NCBI RefSeq assembly: GCF_900086585.1
Contig: NZ_FLKM01000008.1
Coordinates: 1,178,001-1,242,000 of the forward strand
Direction: 5' to 3'
Length of the DNA: 64,000 nt
Source of the DNA: Emergencia timonensis
GTDB lineage: Bacteria > Bacillota > Clostridia > Peptostreptococcales > Anaerovoracaceae
Shown here: positions 1-9,366 of the stretch, piece by piece
How the letters are laid out: every line of letters begins with the position of its first letter
Numbering within the stretch: position 1 is the first letter of the stretch
Notes under the pieces: model-generated
The model's input: the letters and a program-made list of their open reading frames with translations, nothing else
Told to the model about the DNA's origin: nothing
Database searches by the model: none
Made by a program: the position numbers and the translations under genes

Positions 1-69
1 TTCCTGAAGAGAGACAGCGTGCCCCTTTATAAATAAGATGCTTTTGCGAAAAAAGATAAGGAGGAACTT

Positions 70-1752
70 ATGAATGCGAAAAAAATGAAAAAAGTCAGTC
101 TGCTCATCATCCTGGCTCTGACCGTGGGTTTGTTTGCAGGCTGCGGAGGCGGAGGCAATAGTGCAGGCCCGGTGAAAGACGACGGCAGCGTGGTACTGCG
201 CATCCCGTTCAATGCAGAGCCGTCATCTCTGGATCCCGGATACGGCAACAGCTCTGACAGCATCTGTCCGCGAGGCATGATGTACGAAGGTTTAGTGAGA
301 ATTTACGACAATAAAATTGAACCGGCCATGGCGGAAAGCTGGAAAGTCTCCAAGGATGGCCTGACCTATACTTTCAAGCTGCGCGACAGCAAATGGTCTG
401 ACGGAGAACCAGTCACGGCCTACGACTTCGAATACGGCATCAAGCGTCTGCTGGATCCAAGTGACGAGGCGCCAAACGGAAACTATGCCTGGATGGGATA
501 CTATTTCAAAAATGGACAGGAGTTCAACGAAGGAAAAGTGTCAGCAGATGAAGTAGGCGTAAAGGCTCTCGACGACAAGACCCTGCAGATTACGGCGGTC
601 AAGAATATGCCGTATTTCCTGGATCTGATGAAGATGCCGTGCTTCTATCCGGTTAGAAAGGATGTCGCTGAAGAGTACGGCAAGGATTATGCCGCAGCGC
701 CAGACAAGGTCGTCTGCAACGGTCCTTTCGTTCTCAAAGAGTGGGAACACGAAAGCAAGCTGGTATTTGAGAAAAATCCGAATTACTGGAATGCCGACAA
801 TATCAATGTAGACGGGGTAGAAGCCTACATTATCTCTGAACAGGAAACTGTGATGAACATGTTCGACAACGGCGAACTGGACATCACCAACACCATCGAA
901 AAAGAATATATCGATAAATACAAGGAAAAAGAAGAAGCGGTTTATATCGAGGGAGCAACGGTCTGGTACAACATCATCAACGTAAAGACCGACCGGGGCG
1001 AGATTTCGAAGCTGCTCAGGAATAAAAACTTCCGTCAGGCAGTGTCCTATGCCCTTGACCGCAACGCTATCGTGGACGCAGCCCGCGGAGACGGCTCCTT
1101 TGCCATCAGCCGCATGTGTCCTGACATGCTGTCGGTTTCAGATACCACGTTAGGTGAAAAGTATCCGCTTGATCCATATCCGGCAAAGGGAGATACAGAT
1201 AAGGCAAAGACCCTCTTTGAGAAAGCCCTGAAAGAGACAGGGATCAGCGCCGATAAGCTGCCAAAGCTGACACTTCTGACCTTTGACGACTCCACGGCAA
1301 AGACCACTGCAGAAATCATTCAGAACGTGATGAGCACCACCTTTGGATTAGAAGTGACCATCGACACCCAGACTTATTCTGCCAGGGTAGAGAAGGAGAA
1401 TAAAGGCGACTACGACTTCTGCATCACCAACTGGGCGCCTGACTACAACGATCCGATGACATTCCTGGAGTGCTACGAATCAAACAACAGCTATAACACC
1501 TATTTTGGCGGATATTCTAACGACAAATACGATCAGCTGATCAAATTCTGCAACACGACAAATGACATGAAGCAGAGAGCCGACAAGCTGTTCGAAGCAG
1601 AGAAGATGCTGGCAGACGAGATGGTCGGTGTACCGCTGTTCCAGACCAGCGGCTATTGGGGAAAGAAGACTTATGTCAGCGGCATCAGCAAATGCGGTTT
1701 TGGCGCAAACGATCCAGATCTTGCAAGGGTTCACTATGACGGAGACAAGTGA
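70..1752 (+). CDS. Peptide ABC transporter substrate-binding lipoprotein
   Basis: Extracytoplasmic binding protein that captures oligopeptides and hands them to the permease encoded just downstream. The first ~25 residues are a lipoprotein signal (basic start, hydrophobic core, lipobox LFAGC) followed by a glycine-rich linker. The rest (560 aa) has the layout of the SBP_bac_5 (OppA/DppA) family, including an early EPSSLDPGY stretch and YDFEYGIKRLLDP. AAGGAGG lies directly upstream of the ATG. It is the first gene of a five-gene transporter set that continues into an M14-like peptidase, so peptides are the probable cargo, but peptide length and specificity cannot be read from the sequence. Family assignment is secure. 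Confidence 0.93.
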   Translation: MNAKKMKKVSLLIILALTVGLFAGCGGGGNSAGPVKDDGSVVLRIPFNAEPSSLDPGYGNSSDSICPRGMMYEGLVRIYDNKIEPAMAESWKVSKDGLTYTFKLRDSKWSDGEPVTAYDFEYGIKRLLDPSDEAPNGNYAWMGYYFKNGQEFNEGKVSADEVGVKALDDKTLQITAVKNMPYFLDLMKMPCFYPVRKDVAEEYGKDYAAAPDKVVCNGPFVLKEWEHESKLVFEKNPNYWNADNINVDGVEAYIISEQETVMNMFDNGELDITNTIEKEYIDKYKEKEEAVYIEGATVWYNIINVKTDRGEISKLLRNKNFRQAVSYALDRNAIVDAARGDGSFAISRMCPDMLSVSDTTLGEKYPLDPYPAKGDTDKAKTLFEKALKETGISADKLPKLTLLTFDDSTAKTTAEIIQNVMSTTFGLEVTIDTQTYSARVEKENKGDYDFCITNWAPDYNDPMTFLECYESNNSYNTYFGGYSNDKYDQLIKFCNTTNDMKQRADKLFEAEKMLADEMVGVPLFQTSGYWGKKTYVSGISKCGFGANDPDLARVHYDGDK

Positions 1753-1827
1753 TCCGCATCAAACCGATAGACAGGAACATTGCAGAGGGCGCGCCGGGTG
1801 GTGCGCCCTCAGAAAGGATTGTGACTT

Positions 1828-2742
1828 ATGCTAAAATACACGCTTAAACGAATACTGATTGCAATTTTGACCTTGCTGATCCTTATTTCCGCCGTGTTTG
1901 TCATGATCAGGCTGCTGCCGGGAGACCCTTTCTCTGATCCTAAGGTGCCAGCGGCAACCCAGGAAAAGATGAGAGAGTATTATGGACTGGATGAACCGCT
2001 CCATAAACAATATCTCACTTACATGTCAAACTTATTTCATGGCGATTTGGGCTACAGCCTGCGTACACAGGGCCGGACTGTAAACGAAATTATTTCTACT
2101 GCCTTTCCATTTTCTATCGACCTGGGTGTGCGGGCGCTGCTCTTTGCTGTCATTGTCGGATTGCTGCTGGGAATTGTGGCGGCGCTGAATCAAAACGGAT
2201 TTCTGGACCATCTCAGCATTGCCATCGCCGTCATAGGGATTTCCATCCCCAGCTTTATCATCGCCAGCGTGCTGCAATACCTGCTGTCAGTGAAACTGGG
2301 CATACTGCCGGTGGCGCTTTGGGGAGATTTCAAGTCTACCATACTGCCCACCTTTGCCCTGGGGATCGGTTCTGTGGCAACCATCGCCAGGCTGATGCGC
2401 ACCAGCATGCTGGAGGTGACAGGCGAGGACTTTATCAAGACGGCAAAGGCAAAAGGCCTGAGCAAAGGGGAAATCACCATGAAGCATCAGCTGCGTAACT
2501 CCCTGCTGCCAGTGATAACGGTCATGGGGCCTCTGGTGGCAACCCTGCTGACAGGCACCTTTGTCATCGAAAATATTTTCGCGATTCCAGGGCTGGGACG
2601 TCATTATGTCATCAGCATCCAGACACTGGACTATCCGCTGATTCTGGGCATGACCATCGTTTACAGCGTGTTCCTGGTGCTGATGCAGGTGGTGGTGGAT
2701 CTGGTGTACGGCCTTGTCGATCCTAGAATCAAGATGAAATAA
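1828..2742 (+). CDS. Peptide ABC transporter permease, OppB/DppB type
   Basis: Inner-membrane channel subunit of the peptide importer. The 304-residue protein starts with a hydrophobic helix and the family-typical RLLPGDPF motif near residue 30, has about six membrane segments, and carries the EAA-loop region (RTSMLEVTGEDFIKTAKAKG, around residues 190-210) that docks onto the ATPases. It lies 75 bases after the binding-protein gene with its own GAAAGGA ribosome site, and 16 bases before the second permease. Family usual length is 300-340 aa, so it is intact. Confidence 0.93.
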   Translation: MLKYTLKRILIAILTLLILISAVFVMIRLLPGDPFSDPKVPAATQEKMREYYGLDEPLHKQYLTYMSNLFHGDLGYSLRTQGRTVNEIISTAFPFSIDLGVRALLFAVIVGLLLGIVAALNQNGFLDHLSIAIAVIGISIPSFIIASVLQYLLSVKLGILPVALWGDFKSTILPTFALGIGSVATIARLMRTSMLEVTGEDFIKTAKAKGLSKGEITMKHQLRNSLLPVITVMGPLVATLLTGTFVIENIFAIPGLGRHYVISIQTLDYPLILGMTIVYSVFLVLMQVVVDLVYGLVDPRIKMK

Positions 2743-2758
2743 GAACAGGAGGCAGCAT

Positions 2759-3709
2759 ATGGAACAGACAACCATAACGAAGACACAAGAAAACACGGAA
2801 CTGACCAGAGACTTATTCACCTTTGTGGAACAGGATGATGCAGGTGCGGAAAAGATGTATGCGCCCAGCATCAGCTACTGGCAGGATGCCTGGAGGCGGC
2901 TGAAGCAGAACAGGGTGGCTATGGCCAGCCTGCTGTTCATACTGGTGCTCACTGCCTTTGCCATTGTGGCGCCCATGATGTCCTCTTCCACCCATTCGGA
3001 CGTCGACTTTGGCGTCATGAATCAGGGGCTGTCTGCGGAACACTGGTTTGGCACAGACAACCTGGGCAGAGATTTATGGTGCAGAGTGTGGATGGGAGCG
3101 AGAGTCTCCCTCTTTATCGCCTTAGTCGCAGCTGTGGTTCAGAGTACCATCGGCATCATCATCGGAGGGGTTTCCGGCTTCTTCGGAGGCAAAATCGACC
3201 TCTTTCTGATGAGAGCGTCAGATATCATCGACTCCATTCCATTTCTCGTCTACGTCATATTAATCATGATGATTATGGGGTCTGGAATGGCGCCCATTAT
3301 CATCGCCTTTGCACTGACAGGCTGGATCAGAATGGCAAGACTGGTCAGAGGACAGGCGCTATCTCTGAAGGAAAGTGATTACGTCATGGCTTCAAAGGGA
3401 CTTGGCGGCTCCAACATGCGTATCATCATCAAACACATGGTGCCCAATATGCTGGGCGTCATCATCGTCACCCTGACCATGAGCATTCCGACAGCTATTT
3501 TTACAGAGGCTTATCTGAGTTATATCGGTATCGGCCTGCAGCCTCCACTGACCAGTTGGGGACAACTGGCTAACATCGGAGCCACGGTGATTAAGACCTA
3601 TCCATATCAGATGATCATCCCGGCCATCTTTATCAGTCTGACCATGCTCTCCATGCAGCTTTTCGGAGACGGCCTGCGGGATGCACTGGATCCGAAGCTG
3701 AGAAAATAA
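2759..3709 (+). CDS. Peptide ABC transporter permease, OppC/DppC type
   Basis: Second channel subunit, pairing with the OppB-like protein. A hydrophilic N-terminal tail of about 45 residues precedes the first membrane helix. The family landmark HWFGTDNLGRDLWCRVWMGAR follows at ~98-118, and an EAA loop (SLKESDYVMASKGLGGSN) at ~200-217. The protein has 316 aa and AGGAGG lies 7 bases before the ATG. Its place between permease 1 and the two ATPase genes supports a standard Opp/Dpp complex. Confidence 0.93.
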   Translation: MEQTTITKTQENTELTRDLFTFVEQDDAGAEKMYAPSISYWQDAWRRLKQNRVAMASLLFILVLTAFAIVAPMMSSSTHSDVDFGVMNQGLSAEHWFGTDNLGRDLWCRVWMGARVSLFIALVAAVVQSTIGIIIGGVSGFFGGKIDLFLMRASDIIDSIPFLVYVILIMMIMGSGMAPIIIAFALTGWIRMARLVRGQALSLKESDYVMASKGLGGSNMRIIIKHMVPNMLGVIIVTLTMSIPTAIFTEAYLSYIGIGLQPPLTSWGQLANIGATVIKTYPYQMIIPAIFISLTMLSMQLFGDGLRDALDPKLRK

Positions 3710-3720
3710 AGGAGGAGCAA

Positions 3721-4740
3721 ATGACGGAGACATTATTAAGAGTAGACGACTTGCGCGTTTCCTTTGATACCTATGCAGGGGAAGTGAGAGCCGTCAGAGG
3801 CGTATCTTTTCATATAGATAAGGGGGAAACCTTGGCTATCGTAGGGGAATCCGGCTCGGGGAAGAGTGTGACGGCACAGGCGACGATGCGCCTTTCCGCC
3901 GATAAACAGATTCGCTACAAATCGGGAAGCATCCGCTTTAACGAAAAAGAAATTCTCAAGCTGCAGGAAAAAGAATTGCAGCGTATCAGGGGAAGTGAGA
4001 TCGGCATGATTTTGCAGGACCCTCTCACTTCACTAAATCCGATGATGACCGTCGGCAAGCAGATTGCAGAGGGGATTATCAAGCATCAGCATCTGCCGAA
4101 GCGGGAAGCCATAACCAAAGCGATAGAAATGCTGAGGCTGGTAGGAATTCCTGAGCCGGAGAGACGGGTAAATCAGTATCCCCATGAATTTTCCGGCGGT
4201 ATGCGGCAGCGTGTTTCCATTGCAATTGCCCTGGCCTGCAATCCCAAGCTGCTCATCGCGGACGAACCGACGACTGCCCTGGATGTTACGATTCAGGCGC
4301 AGATCCTGGAACTGATGAAAGATCTGCAAGAGAAGCTGAACACAGCGATTTTGCTCATTACCCACGACTTGGGCATCGTTGCGGAGATGGCGGACAGAGT
4401 CATGATCATGTACGCCGGCAGCATCGTGGAAAGCGGTAACTGTGAAGACCTTTTTTATCATCCCGCCCATCCTTATACCTGGGGCCTTTTGGGCAGCATT
4501 CCCCAGGCGGACCAGAAAAACAAGGAGGCGCTGATCAGTATCAAGGGAACGCCGCCGGACCTCCATGCAGAGATTACGGGATGCCCCTTCAAACACAGAT
4601 GCAGCTACGCGATGGCAGTCTGTCATGAACACAGGCCGCCCGCCTTTGAGATTGGGGAAGGTCACACTGCCGGCTGCTTTCTGCATCACGAGTTTTCGCC
4701 TTCTGTCATCAATCCGATTACCAAAGAGGAGGTGAAATAG
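3721..4740 (+). CDS. Peptide ABC transporter ATPase, OppD/DppD type
   Basis: Cytoplasmic ATP-hydrolysing subunit. Walker A GESGSGKS starts near residue 42, the signature FSGGMRQR lies near residue 158, and Walker B is LLIADEPTTALDV. The C-terminal oligopeptide-transporter extension contains a cysteine cluster (CPFKHRC, then a third cysteine) typical of DppD/OppD proteins, in which it can bind an iron-sulfur cluster; that is family knowledge, not shown here. It starts 11 bases after the permease gene with AAAGGAGG and runs straight into the next ATPase gene. 339 aa, full length. Confidence 0.93.
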   Translation: MTETLLRVDDLRVSFDTYAGEVRAVRGVSFHIDKGETLAIVGESGSGKSVTAQATMRLSADKQIRYKSGSIRFNEKEILKLQEKELQRIRGSEIGMILQDPLTSLNPMMTVGKQIAEGIIKHQHLPKREAITKAIEMLRLVGIPEPERRVNQYPHEFSGGMRQRVSIAIALACNPKLLIADEPTTALDVTIQAQILELMKDLQEKLNTAILLITHDLGIVAEMADRVMIMYAGSIVESGNCEDLFYHPAHPYTWGLLGSIPQADQKNKEALISIKGTPPDLHAEITGCPFKHRCSYAMAVCHEHRPPAFEIGEGHTAGCFLHHEFSPSVINPITKEEVK

Positions 4741-5697
4741 ATGCAGGACAATGTGTTATTGGAAGTAAAAAACCTGAAAAAGTGTTTTGATGTGGGAAAC
4801 CGCCAGGTGCTCACGGCAGTGGACGGACTGGATTTTACCATCAGGCGGGGTGAGACCCTGGGTTTTGTGGGAGAATCCGGCTGCGGCAAATCCACCACGG
4901 GAAAGACAGTCATGCATCTGATTCCGCCTACCAGCGGACAGATTCTATACGACGGCAGGGACATTACCCATATGAAACGGCCCGAGTATCTGAAATTTAC
5001 GAAGAAGGCACAGATGATTTTCCAAGATCCTTACGCGTCGCTGGATTCCCGCATGACTGCAGGCGAGATCATCGCTGAAGGGATGAAAATCCACGGGATG
5101 TATCATGCCAAAGAGAGGGAAGAGCGAGTCGTAGAACTGCTGAACACGGTGGGCCTCAACAAAGAGCATGCCAGCCGCTTCGTTCACGAGTTCTCTGGCG
5201 GACAGAGACAGAGGATTGGCATTGCCAGAGCCCTCGCCATAGATCCGGAATTCATCGTCTGCGACGAGCCGATTTCGGCATTGGACGTTTCGATTCAGGC
5301 GCAGGTCATCAATCTGCTGCTGAACCTGCAGAGGGACCGCGGTCTGACTTATCTGTTCATCGCTCACGATCTGGGAATCGTCAAGCACGTCTCGGACAGG
5401 GTGGCGGTCATGTATCTGGGCGCCATCGTGGAACTTGCTGAAAGCGATGAACTCTATGCACACCAGCTTCATCCTTACACCCAGGCGCTGCTGTCAGCGA
5501 TTCCTTTGGCAGACCCTGTAAAGACCAGGGCAAAGCAGAGAATTCTGCTGGAGGGAGACGTGCCCAGCCCTATTGACGTCAAAGGGGGCTGCAAGTTTGC
5601 AGGGCGCTGTAAGAAATGCATGGGTATATGCAGGGATGAAGCGCCAAAGCTGAAAGATGCGGGGCATGGACATTATGTCGCATGTCATCTGATTTAA
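4741..5697 (+). CDS. Peptide ABC transporter ATPase, OppF/DppF type
   Basis: Second ATPase of the heterodimer. Walker A GESGCGKST starts near residue 44, the signature FSGGQRQRIGIARALA lies near 156, Walker B is FIVCDEPISALDVS and the switch histidine is in FIAHDLG. The ATG immediately follows the TAG of the preceding ATPase, and that gene's end supplies the GAGGAGGTG ribosome site, so the two are probably translationally coupled. C-terminal CKFAGRCKKC resembles the oligopeptide_C cysteine motif. 318 aa, intact. Confidence 0.93.
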   Translation: MQDNVLLEVKNLKKCFDVGNRQVLTAVDGLDFTIRRGETLGFVGESGCGKSTTGKTVMHLIPPTSGQILYDGRDITHMKRPEYLKFTKKAQMIFQDPYASLDSRMTAGEIIAEGMKIHGMYHAKEREERVVELLNTVGLNKEHASRFVHEFSGGQRQRIGIARALAIDPEFIVCDEPISALDVSIQAQVINLLLNLQRDRGLTYLFIAHDLGIVKHVSDRVAVMYLGAIVELAESDELYAHQLHPYTQALLSAIPLADPVKTRAKQRILLEGDVPSPIDVKGGCKFAGRCKKCMGICRDEAPKLKDAGHGHYVACHLI

Positions 5698-5707
5698 GGA
5701 GGTTGAA

Positions 5708-8700
5708 ATGATCAGGTGTCTATCAAATGTTTTTTCAGAGACAGGGTTTTTGCAAATCCTGGACGGATTGACTGTAAACAGAACGGGAATTTTTCATATC
5801 AAAGAGGCCCCTTCTCCTGCACTGCTGCGCCTTTACATCGATGTGGCCGCCCGATTGGGCGTGGAGCTTGCAGGTATGGCGCTGCCTCTTATGGGAGATG
5901 GTCCTGAGGATGCTCTCTCCATCAGAATCGACGGGGAGGTTGCGGCGGGCTTTTGCGAAATCAGGCTGGCTGGCGGCGGTGTCTGCATCTCGGCATCCTG
6001 CCAGGAGGATCTGGAACGAGGCACCGCTTATTTTGCCACCTGCTATCCCTACGACGGCAGGGACAAAAGCCTGCAGGACCACCTGGAAGAAAGGGCGCTG
6101 CAGTGTCTGACTGCTTTGACCGTAGATGGGAAGACGCTGCAAGTACAAGAGATTACTGGAACGTCTGAAGGCGGGACCGTGACTTTTTCCCTTAGCTGTC
6201 CGAACAGGAATGAATGGGGAATTTCTAAATCTTATGAACAGGCAAAGCATCATTTCCAGCAGAATCTGGATGTACGCATTGTTGCAAATGAAGAGGCGGC
6301 GGCCTGTCCTGAGGCGGTGCTCTGTACAGCCCTGCGCCTTGCCCTTGAAAACTACGAGACCATTTCGCCATATGGAGTTCAGCAGGAACAGCCTGGCTGC
6401 AGAAATGTAAAATTCAGGCTGGCGGAGAGAACAGCCGCCATCGAAAACAGAGACGGTAATCTGACCTTTTCAGGACAGCCGCAGGCATTGGCAGCGCTAG
6501 CCGAGGGTTATGCTGCAGAGGAAAAAGACCCCTTTAATTCGCCCCTTCTTTCGGATTTGGAAGCGATTCTTTCTGCAAAAAACGAAATCGGGCAGGCATT
6601 GGAAGCAATCTGCCAGTATGATGGGAAAGAAGAGAAGCCTTCGGCTTTGGTCACCAGAGAATATACCAGGGCAATGGTGGACAGGAAAGGTCTGGAACAT
6701 TTCCTAGCTGAAAAATGGGGTGAGGCCCATCTGCTAAATTTTAACGAAGGAAAGGAAGTCTATCGCGATCATTATCGGTGCAGATGGGAAGGCCGTGATT
6801 TTTTGTCAGCTTTTTGTGACGAAGTGCTGCCCGCTGTAAAGCCGGGAGACGTGGTGGACTTATTTGGACGGCTCAGTGAAGATACTGATGTGCGCAGATC
6901 CCTGGAAAGAGAAATAGAAAGGATGCTGCGGGAAAAGGGCGCCGGTATCGGCCGTATAGAGATTTTGCGCGCCTTTAAGTCCGGCTACAGCTGGATCGAG
7001 GAGCGGGTATTGCCTGCACTGAAGGAGTCGGGCCGGTCTGAACGGGTAGCGGCGGTGGAGATCCGCTTTCCTTATCTGCTCAATGAGAGAGGCGACGATA
7101 CGTTTGAAGACGAGTCAACGCCTAATTATGGCAGGCACAGAGACGATCCTCTGAAATTTTTTGATATTCCGACCCGCTGGCTGCAGGAACTGTTTCCTGT
7201 CGACGAGCTGCTGCAGGAGAAGCTGTCCATACCGTCTGCGCAGGTGGCCTTCATCCGTGACGATGCGCTGCCTCACACCTATGTCCTGACCTGCTTTGAC
7301 GAAGAGGGCGCCCTGATCTACGAGGACGACTTTGACGTTAAATACGTACAGAAGAAGTATATTAAAAAATATCCGCAGATCGGACGAACCCACGTGACTT
7401 GTGGCTGGCTGTCAGCCCGTATCAACGGAAGGACGGTTTTGGATAAGCATATTGCAAGTGACACGGAAAAGGTCTGGCAGATTCTCGAGGAAAAGATCAT
7501 TCCTAAACTGGAAGCCTGTCTGCTGGAACGCTATGGGACCTCCGGCCTGGTTGCGGCACAGCCGCTGTTCAACCGTCTGCAGATCAACATCTCCATGAGC
7601 GAGATGGATTTTGATCTGGGTTATCGCCAGGAACGCATTTCCACCATAGAAGCTATGCAGGAGGATCTCTATTTCTACCTGCTGGACTGGTTCAAAACCT
7701 ATGGGGAACGGGAATGCGGCTCTGAGCTTGACAATGTAGGACTGATTATGCCAGAGCCGGAGATTCGAAAAGGTATGGATACAGAAATTGAAGTCATTCT
7801 CTATGAAGATCTGACCGACGGCGCGAAGGTGTTTAGCCCGGGAGGAGACGTACCGATCGTTGAAAAGCCTGTACCTCTCAGGAGCAGCAGACTCACCTTT
7901 GAAGAAGGGGTACTGTGCCAATCCATAGAAACTGACGATGCTCTGGCTCTTCATAAGCTGCGGATTTTGGACGAGATGGTAAAGAAGGGCATCATCGACT
8001 TTTATCAGCAGCATCCTGTGACCATCCGCATGGAGAGTGCAGGTGAAATTGCAGAGGCCCAGATCCCAAAACACCAGAAGACGGCATCCACCCTCAGTGT
8101 GGCAGACAGGGTTGATTTGCTGGAGAACCAGGTTGTGGATTACGAGAAGTATCTGGATCTGCTCCGCTATTATGAAGGTATGGAGTATATACAGATCATA
8201 CCAGCGGAAACGACATATAAAGGTAGGAAAATCTTTGCGATTTCCTGTATCTGCCGTAGCAAAGGCGTATGCTATGGACATAACAAGCTGAAGAGTGAGC
8301 GAATCTCCGCCGCCTTTACGGCGCGTCATCACGGCAATGAGTCCAGCAGTCTGAATTCTACGTTCCGTTTGCTGGATCGCCTGCTGGGCGATATGGCGCA
8401 GGTGCGCGAGAAGGTCAACGTGATTCTGGTGCCTTTTATCAATATCGACGGCGGCATGCTCCACTGCCAGGTGCAGAGGAAGCATCCGAAATGGCTCTGC
8501 CATCCGGCTCGTTACAACAGCGCAGGCTTTGAATTCCGCAAGGATTTTGATAACCCGCACAGCATATACGGGGAGGCCAGGCTTCTCGGCAAGCTTTGGG
8601 ATGAATATCTCTTTGACGTGATTACCGATAATCACGGGTTTGAGGGTCACGAGCTGTGTCAGCCGTTTTCTGGCTATATTTCGCCGTGGTACAAGAGCTT

Positions 8701-9193
8701 TTGGGTGCCGAGAGCCTTTTATTACGGGTATGTCTGGTACAGAGGAGACGCTGCACATATGATGGAAATCGGCAGCAGAATCAGATCGAAGGTCTGTGAC
8801 GCTATTAACGGCGATCGGGAAATCCGCACGCTCAATCTGGAATTTGCCGACCGCTTCTACAAGTATGCACAGCGTTGGTTCCCAGATCTGTTCAGGCTTG
8901 ATAAATACGAGGATGTGGTCTTCTATTGGATTGATACCAATGAAAAACCACGGACAGCCAACTACGGCATTCGGAACCCGGAAATTACGGCGCTGGATTG
9001 GACCACGGAGGTTGCTGATGAAACGGCGGTAGGCGCTTATATGGGCACCAACGTGAGAGCACACCACATTTCGGATCTGGCTGTCTTCGAGGTGCTGGAG
9101 GATTGCCCGCTGCACAGAGACTGCGGCGTGAAAAAGACTGGCGAGGGCTGGACTTTCTCCAGATTTCGCAGGCACCCTTTGTTTTCAGAATGA
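5708..9193 (+). CDS. Large M14-like zinc carboxypeptidase family protein
   Basis: A 1161-residue protein whose last third resembles M14 metallocarboxypeptidases. It has an HGNE zinc motif (H875, E878), the context VILVPFINIDGGMLHC, and a later candidate zinc-ligand histidine in DNHGFEGHE (~976). The first ~800 residues match nothing I recognise; they contain no signal peptide or membrane helix, so the protein is probably cytoplasmic. It begins 10 bases after oppF with GGAGG and is followed by a terminator, so it is the last gene of the peptide-import operon. The natural inference is trimming of imported peptides. The length is far above the 300-450 aa usual for the family. Substrate and activity are unknown. 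Only the M14-like C-terminus is well supported. Confidence 0.75.
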   Translation: MIRCLSNVFSETGFLQILDGLTVNRTGIFHIKEAPSPALLRLYIDVAARLGVELAGMALPLMGDGPEDALSIRIDGEVAAGFCEIRLAGGGVCISASCQEDLERGTAYFATCYPYDGRDKSLQDHLEERALQCLTALTVDGKTLQVQEITGTSEGGTVTFSLSCPNRNEWGISKSYEQAKHHFQQNLDVRIVANEEAAACPEAVLCTALRLALENYETISPYGVQQEQPGCRNVKFRLAERTAAIENRDGNLTFSGQPQALAALAEGYAAEEKDPFNSPLLSDLEAILSAKNEIGQALEAICQYDGKEEKPSALVTREYTRAMVDRKGLEHFLAEKWGEAHLLNFNEGKEVYRDHYRCRWEGRDFLSAFCDEVLPAVKPGDVVDLFGRLSEDTDVRRSLEREIERMLREKGAGIGRIEILRAFKSGYSWIEERVLPALKESGRSERVAAVEIRFPYLLNERGDDTFEDESTPNYGRHRDDPLKFFDIPTRWLQELFPVDELLQEKLSIPSAQVAFIRDDALPHTYVLTCFDEEGALIYEDDFDVKYVQKKYIKKYPQIGRTHVTCGWLSARINGRTVLDKHIASDTEKVWQILEEKIIPKLEACLLERYGTSGLVAAQPLFNRLQINISMSEMDFDLGYRQERISTIEAMQEDLYFYLLDWFKTYGERECGSELDNVGLIMPEPEIRKGMDTEIEVILYEDLTDGAKVFSPGGDVPIVEKPVPLRSSRLTFEEGVLCQSIETDDALALHKLRILDEMVKKGIIDFYQQHPVTIRMESAGEIAEAQIPKHQKTASTLSVADRVDLLENQVVDYEKYLDLLRYYEGMEYIQIIPAETTYKGRKIFAISCICRSKGVCYGHNKLKSERISAAFTARHHGNESSSLNSTFRLLDRLLGDMAQVREKVNVILVPFINIDGGMLHCQVQRKHPKWLCHPARYNSAGFEFRKDFDNPHSIYGEARLLGKLWDEYLFDVITDNHGFEGHELCQPFSGYISPWYKSFWVPRAFYYGYVWYRGDAAHMMEIGSRIRSKVCDAINGDREIRTLNLEFADRFYKYAQRWFPDLFRLDKYEDVVFYWIDTNEKPRTANYGIRNPEITALDWTTEVADETAVGAYMGTNVRAHHISDLAVFEVLEDCPLHRDCGVKKTGEGWTFSRFRRHPLFSE

Positions 9194-9226
9194 AGATACA
9201 TGCCATAGTAAGTCCATATGATATAC

Positions 9227-9264
9227 AAAAAGTGCTGCAGAAGATGGCTTTCTGGGCACTTTTT
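9227..9264 (+). terminator. Rho-independent terminator after peptide operon
   Basis: Nine-base-pair stem AAAAAGTGC / GCACTTTTT ending in a T run, 34 bases after the M14-like gene. The A-rich 5' arm means it could also work on the other strand. Confidence 0.8.
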
Positions 9265-9304
9265 GTCTGCTGCCAGCCAGCGTACTGCACGCGGCTGATT
9301 TAGG

Positions 9305-9334
9305 TTGCACACTCTGGTCAAATCGTGCTATGAT
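9305..9334 (+). promoter_or_regulatory. Sigma-A type promoter for pgeF-like gene
   Basis: TTGCAC, an 18-base spacer and TATGAT lie 33 bases before the start codon. It sits after the upstream terminator, so it probably starts the transcript for the pgeF-like and glycosylase genes. Confidence 0.6.
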
Positions 9335-9366
9335 ATGATCATCATTGCAATCAGGGGAGGTTAGAG

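Noticed and set aside
7412..9175. 587-residue minus-strand frame opposite the M14-like gene
   Set aside because: Composition is that of an antisense shadow (His/Gln/Ile-rich) and it covers the zinc-motif coding region of the real gene.
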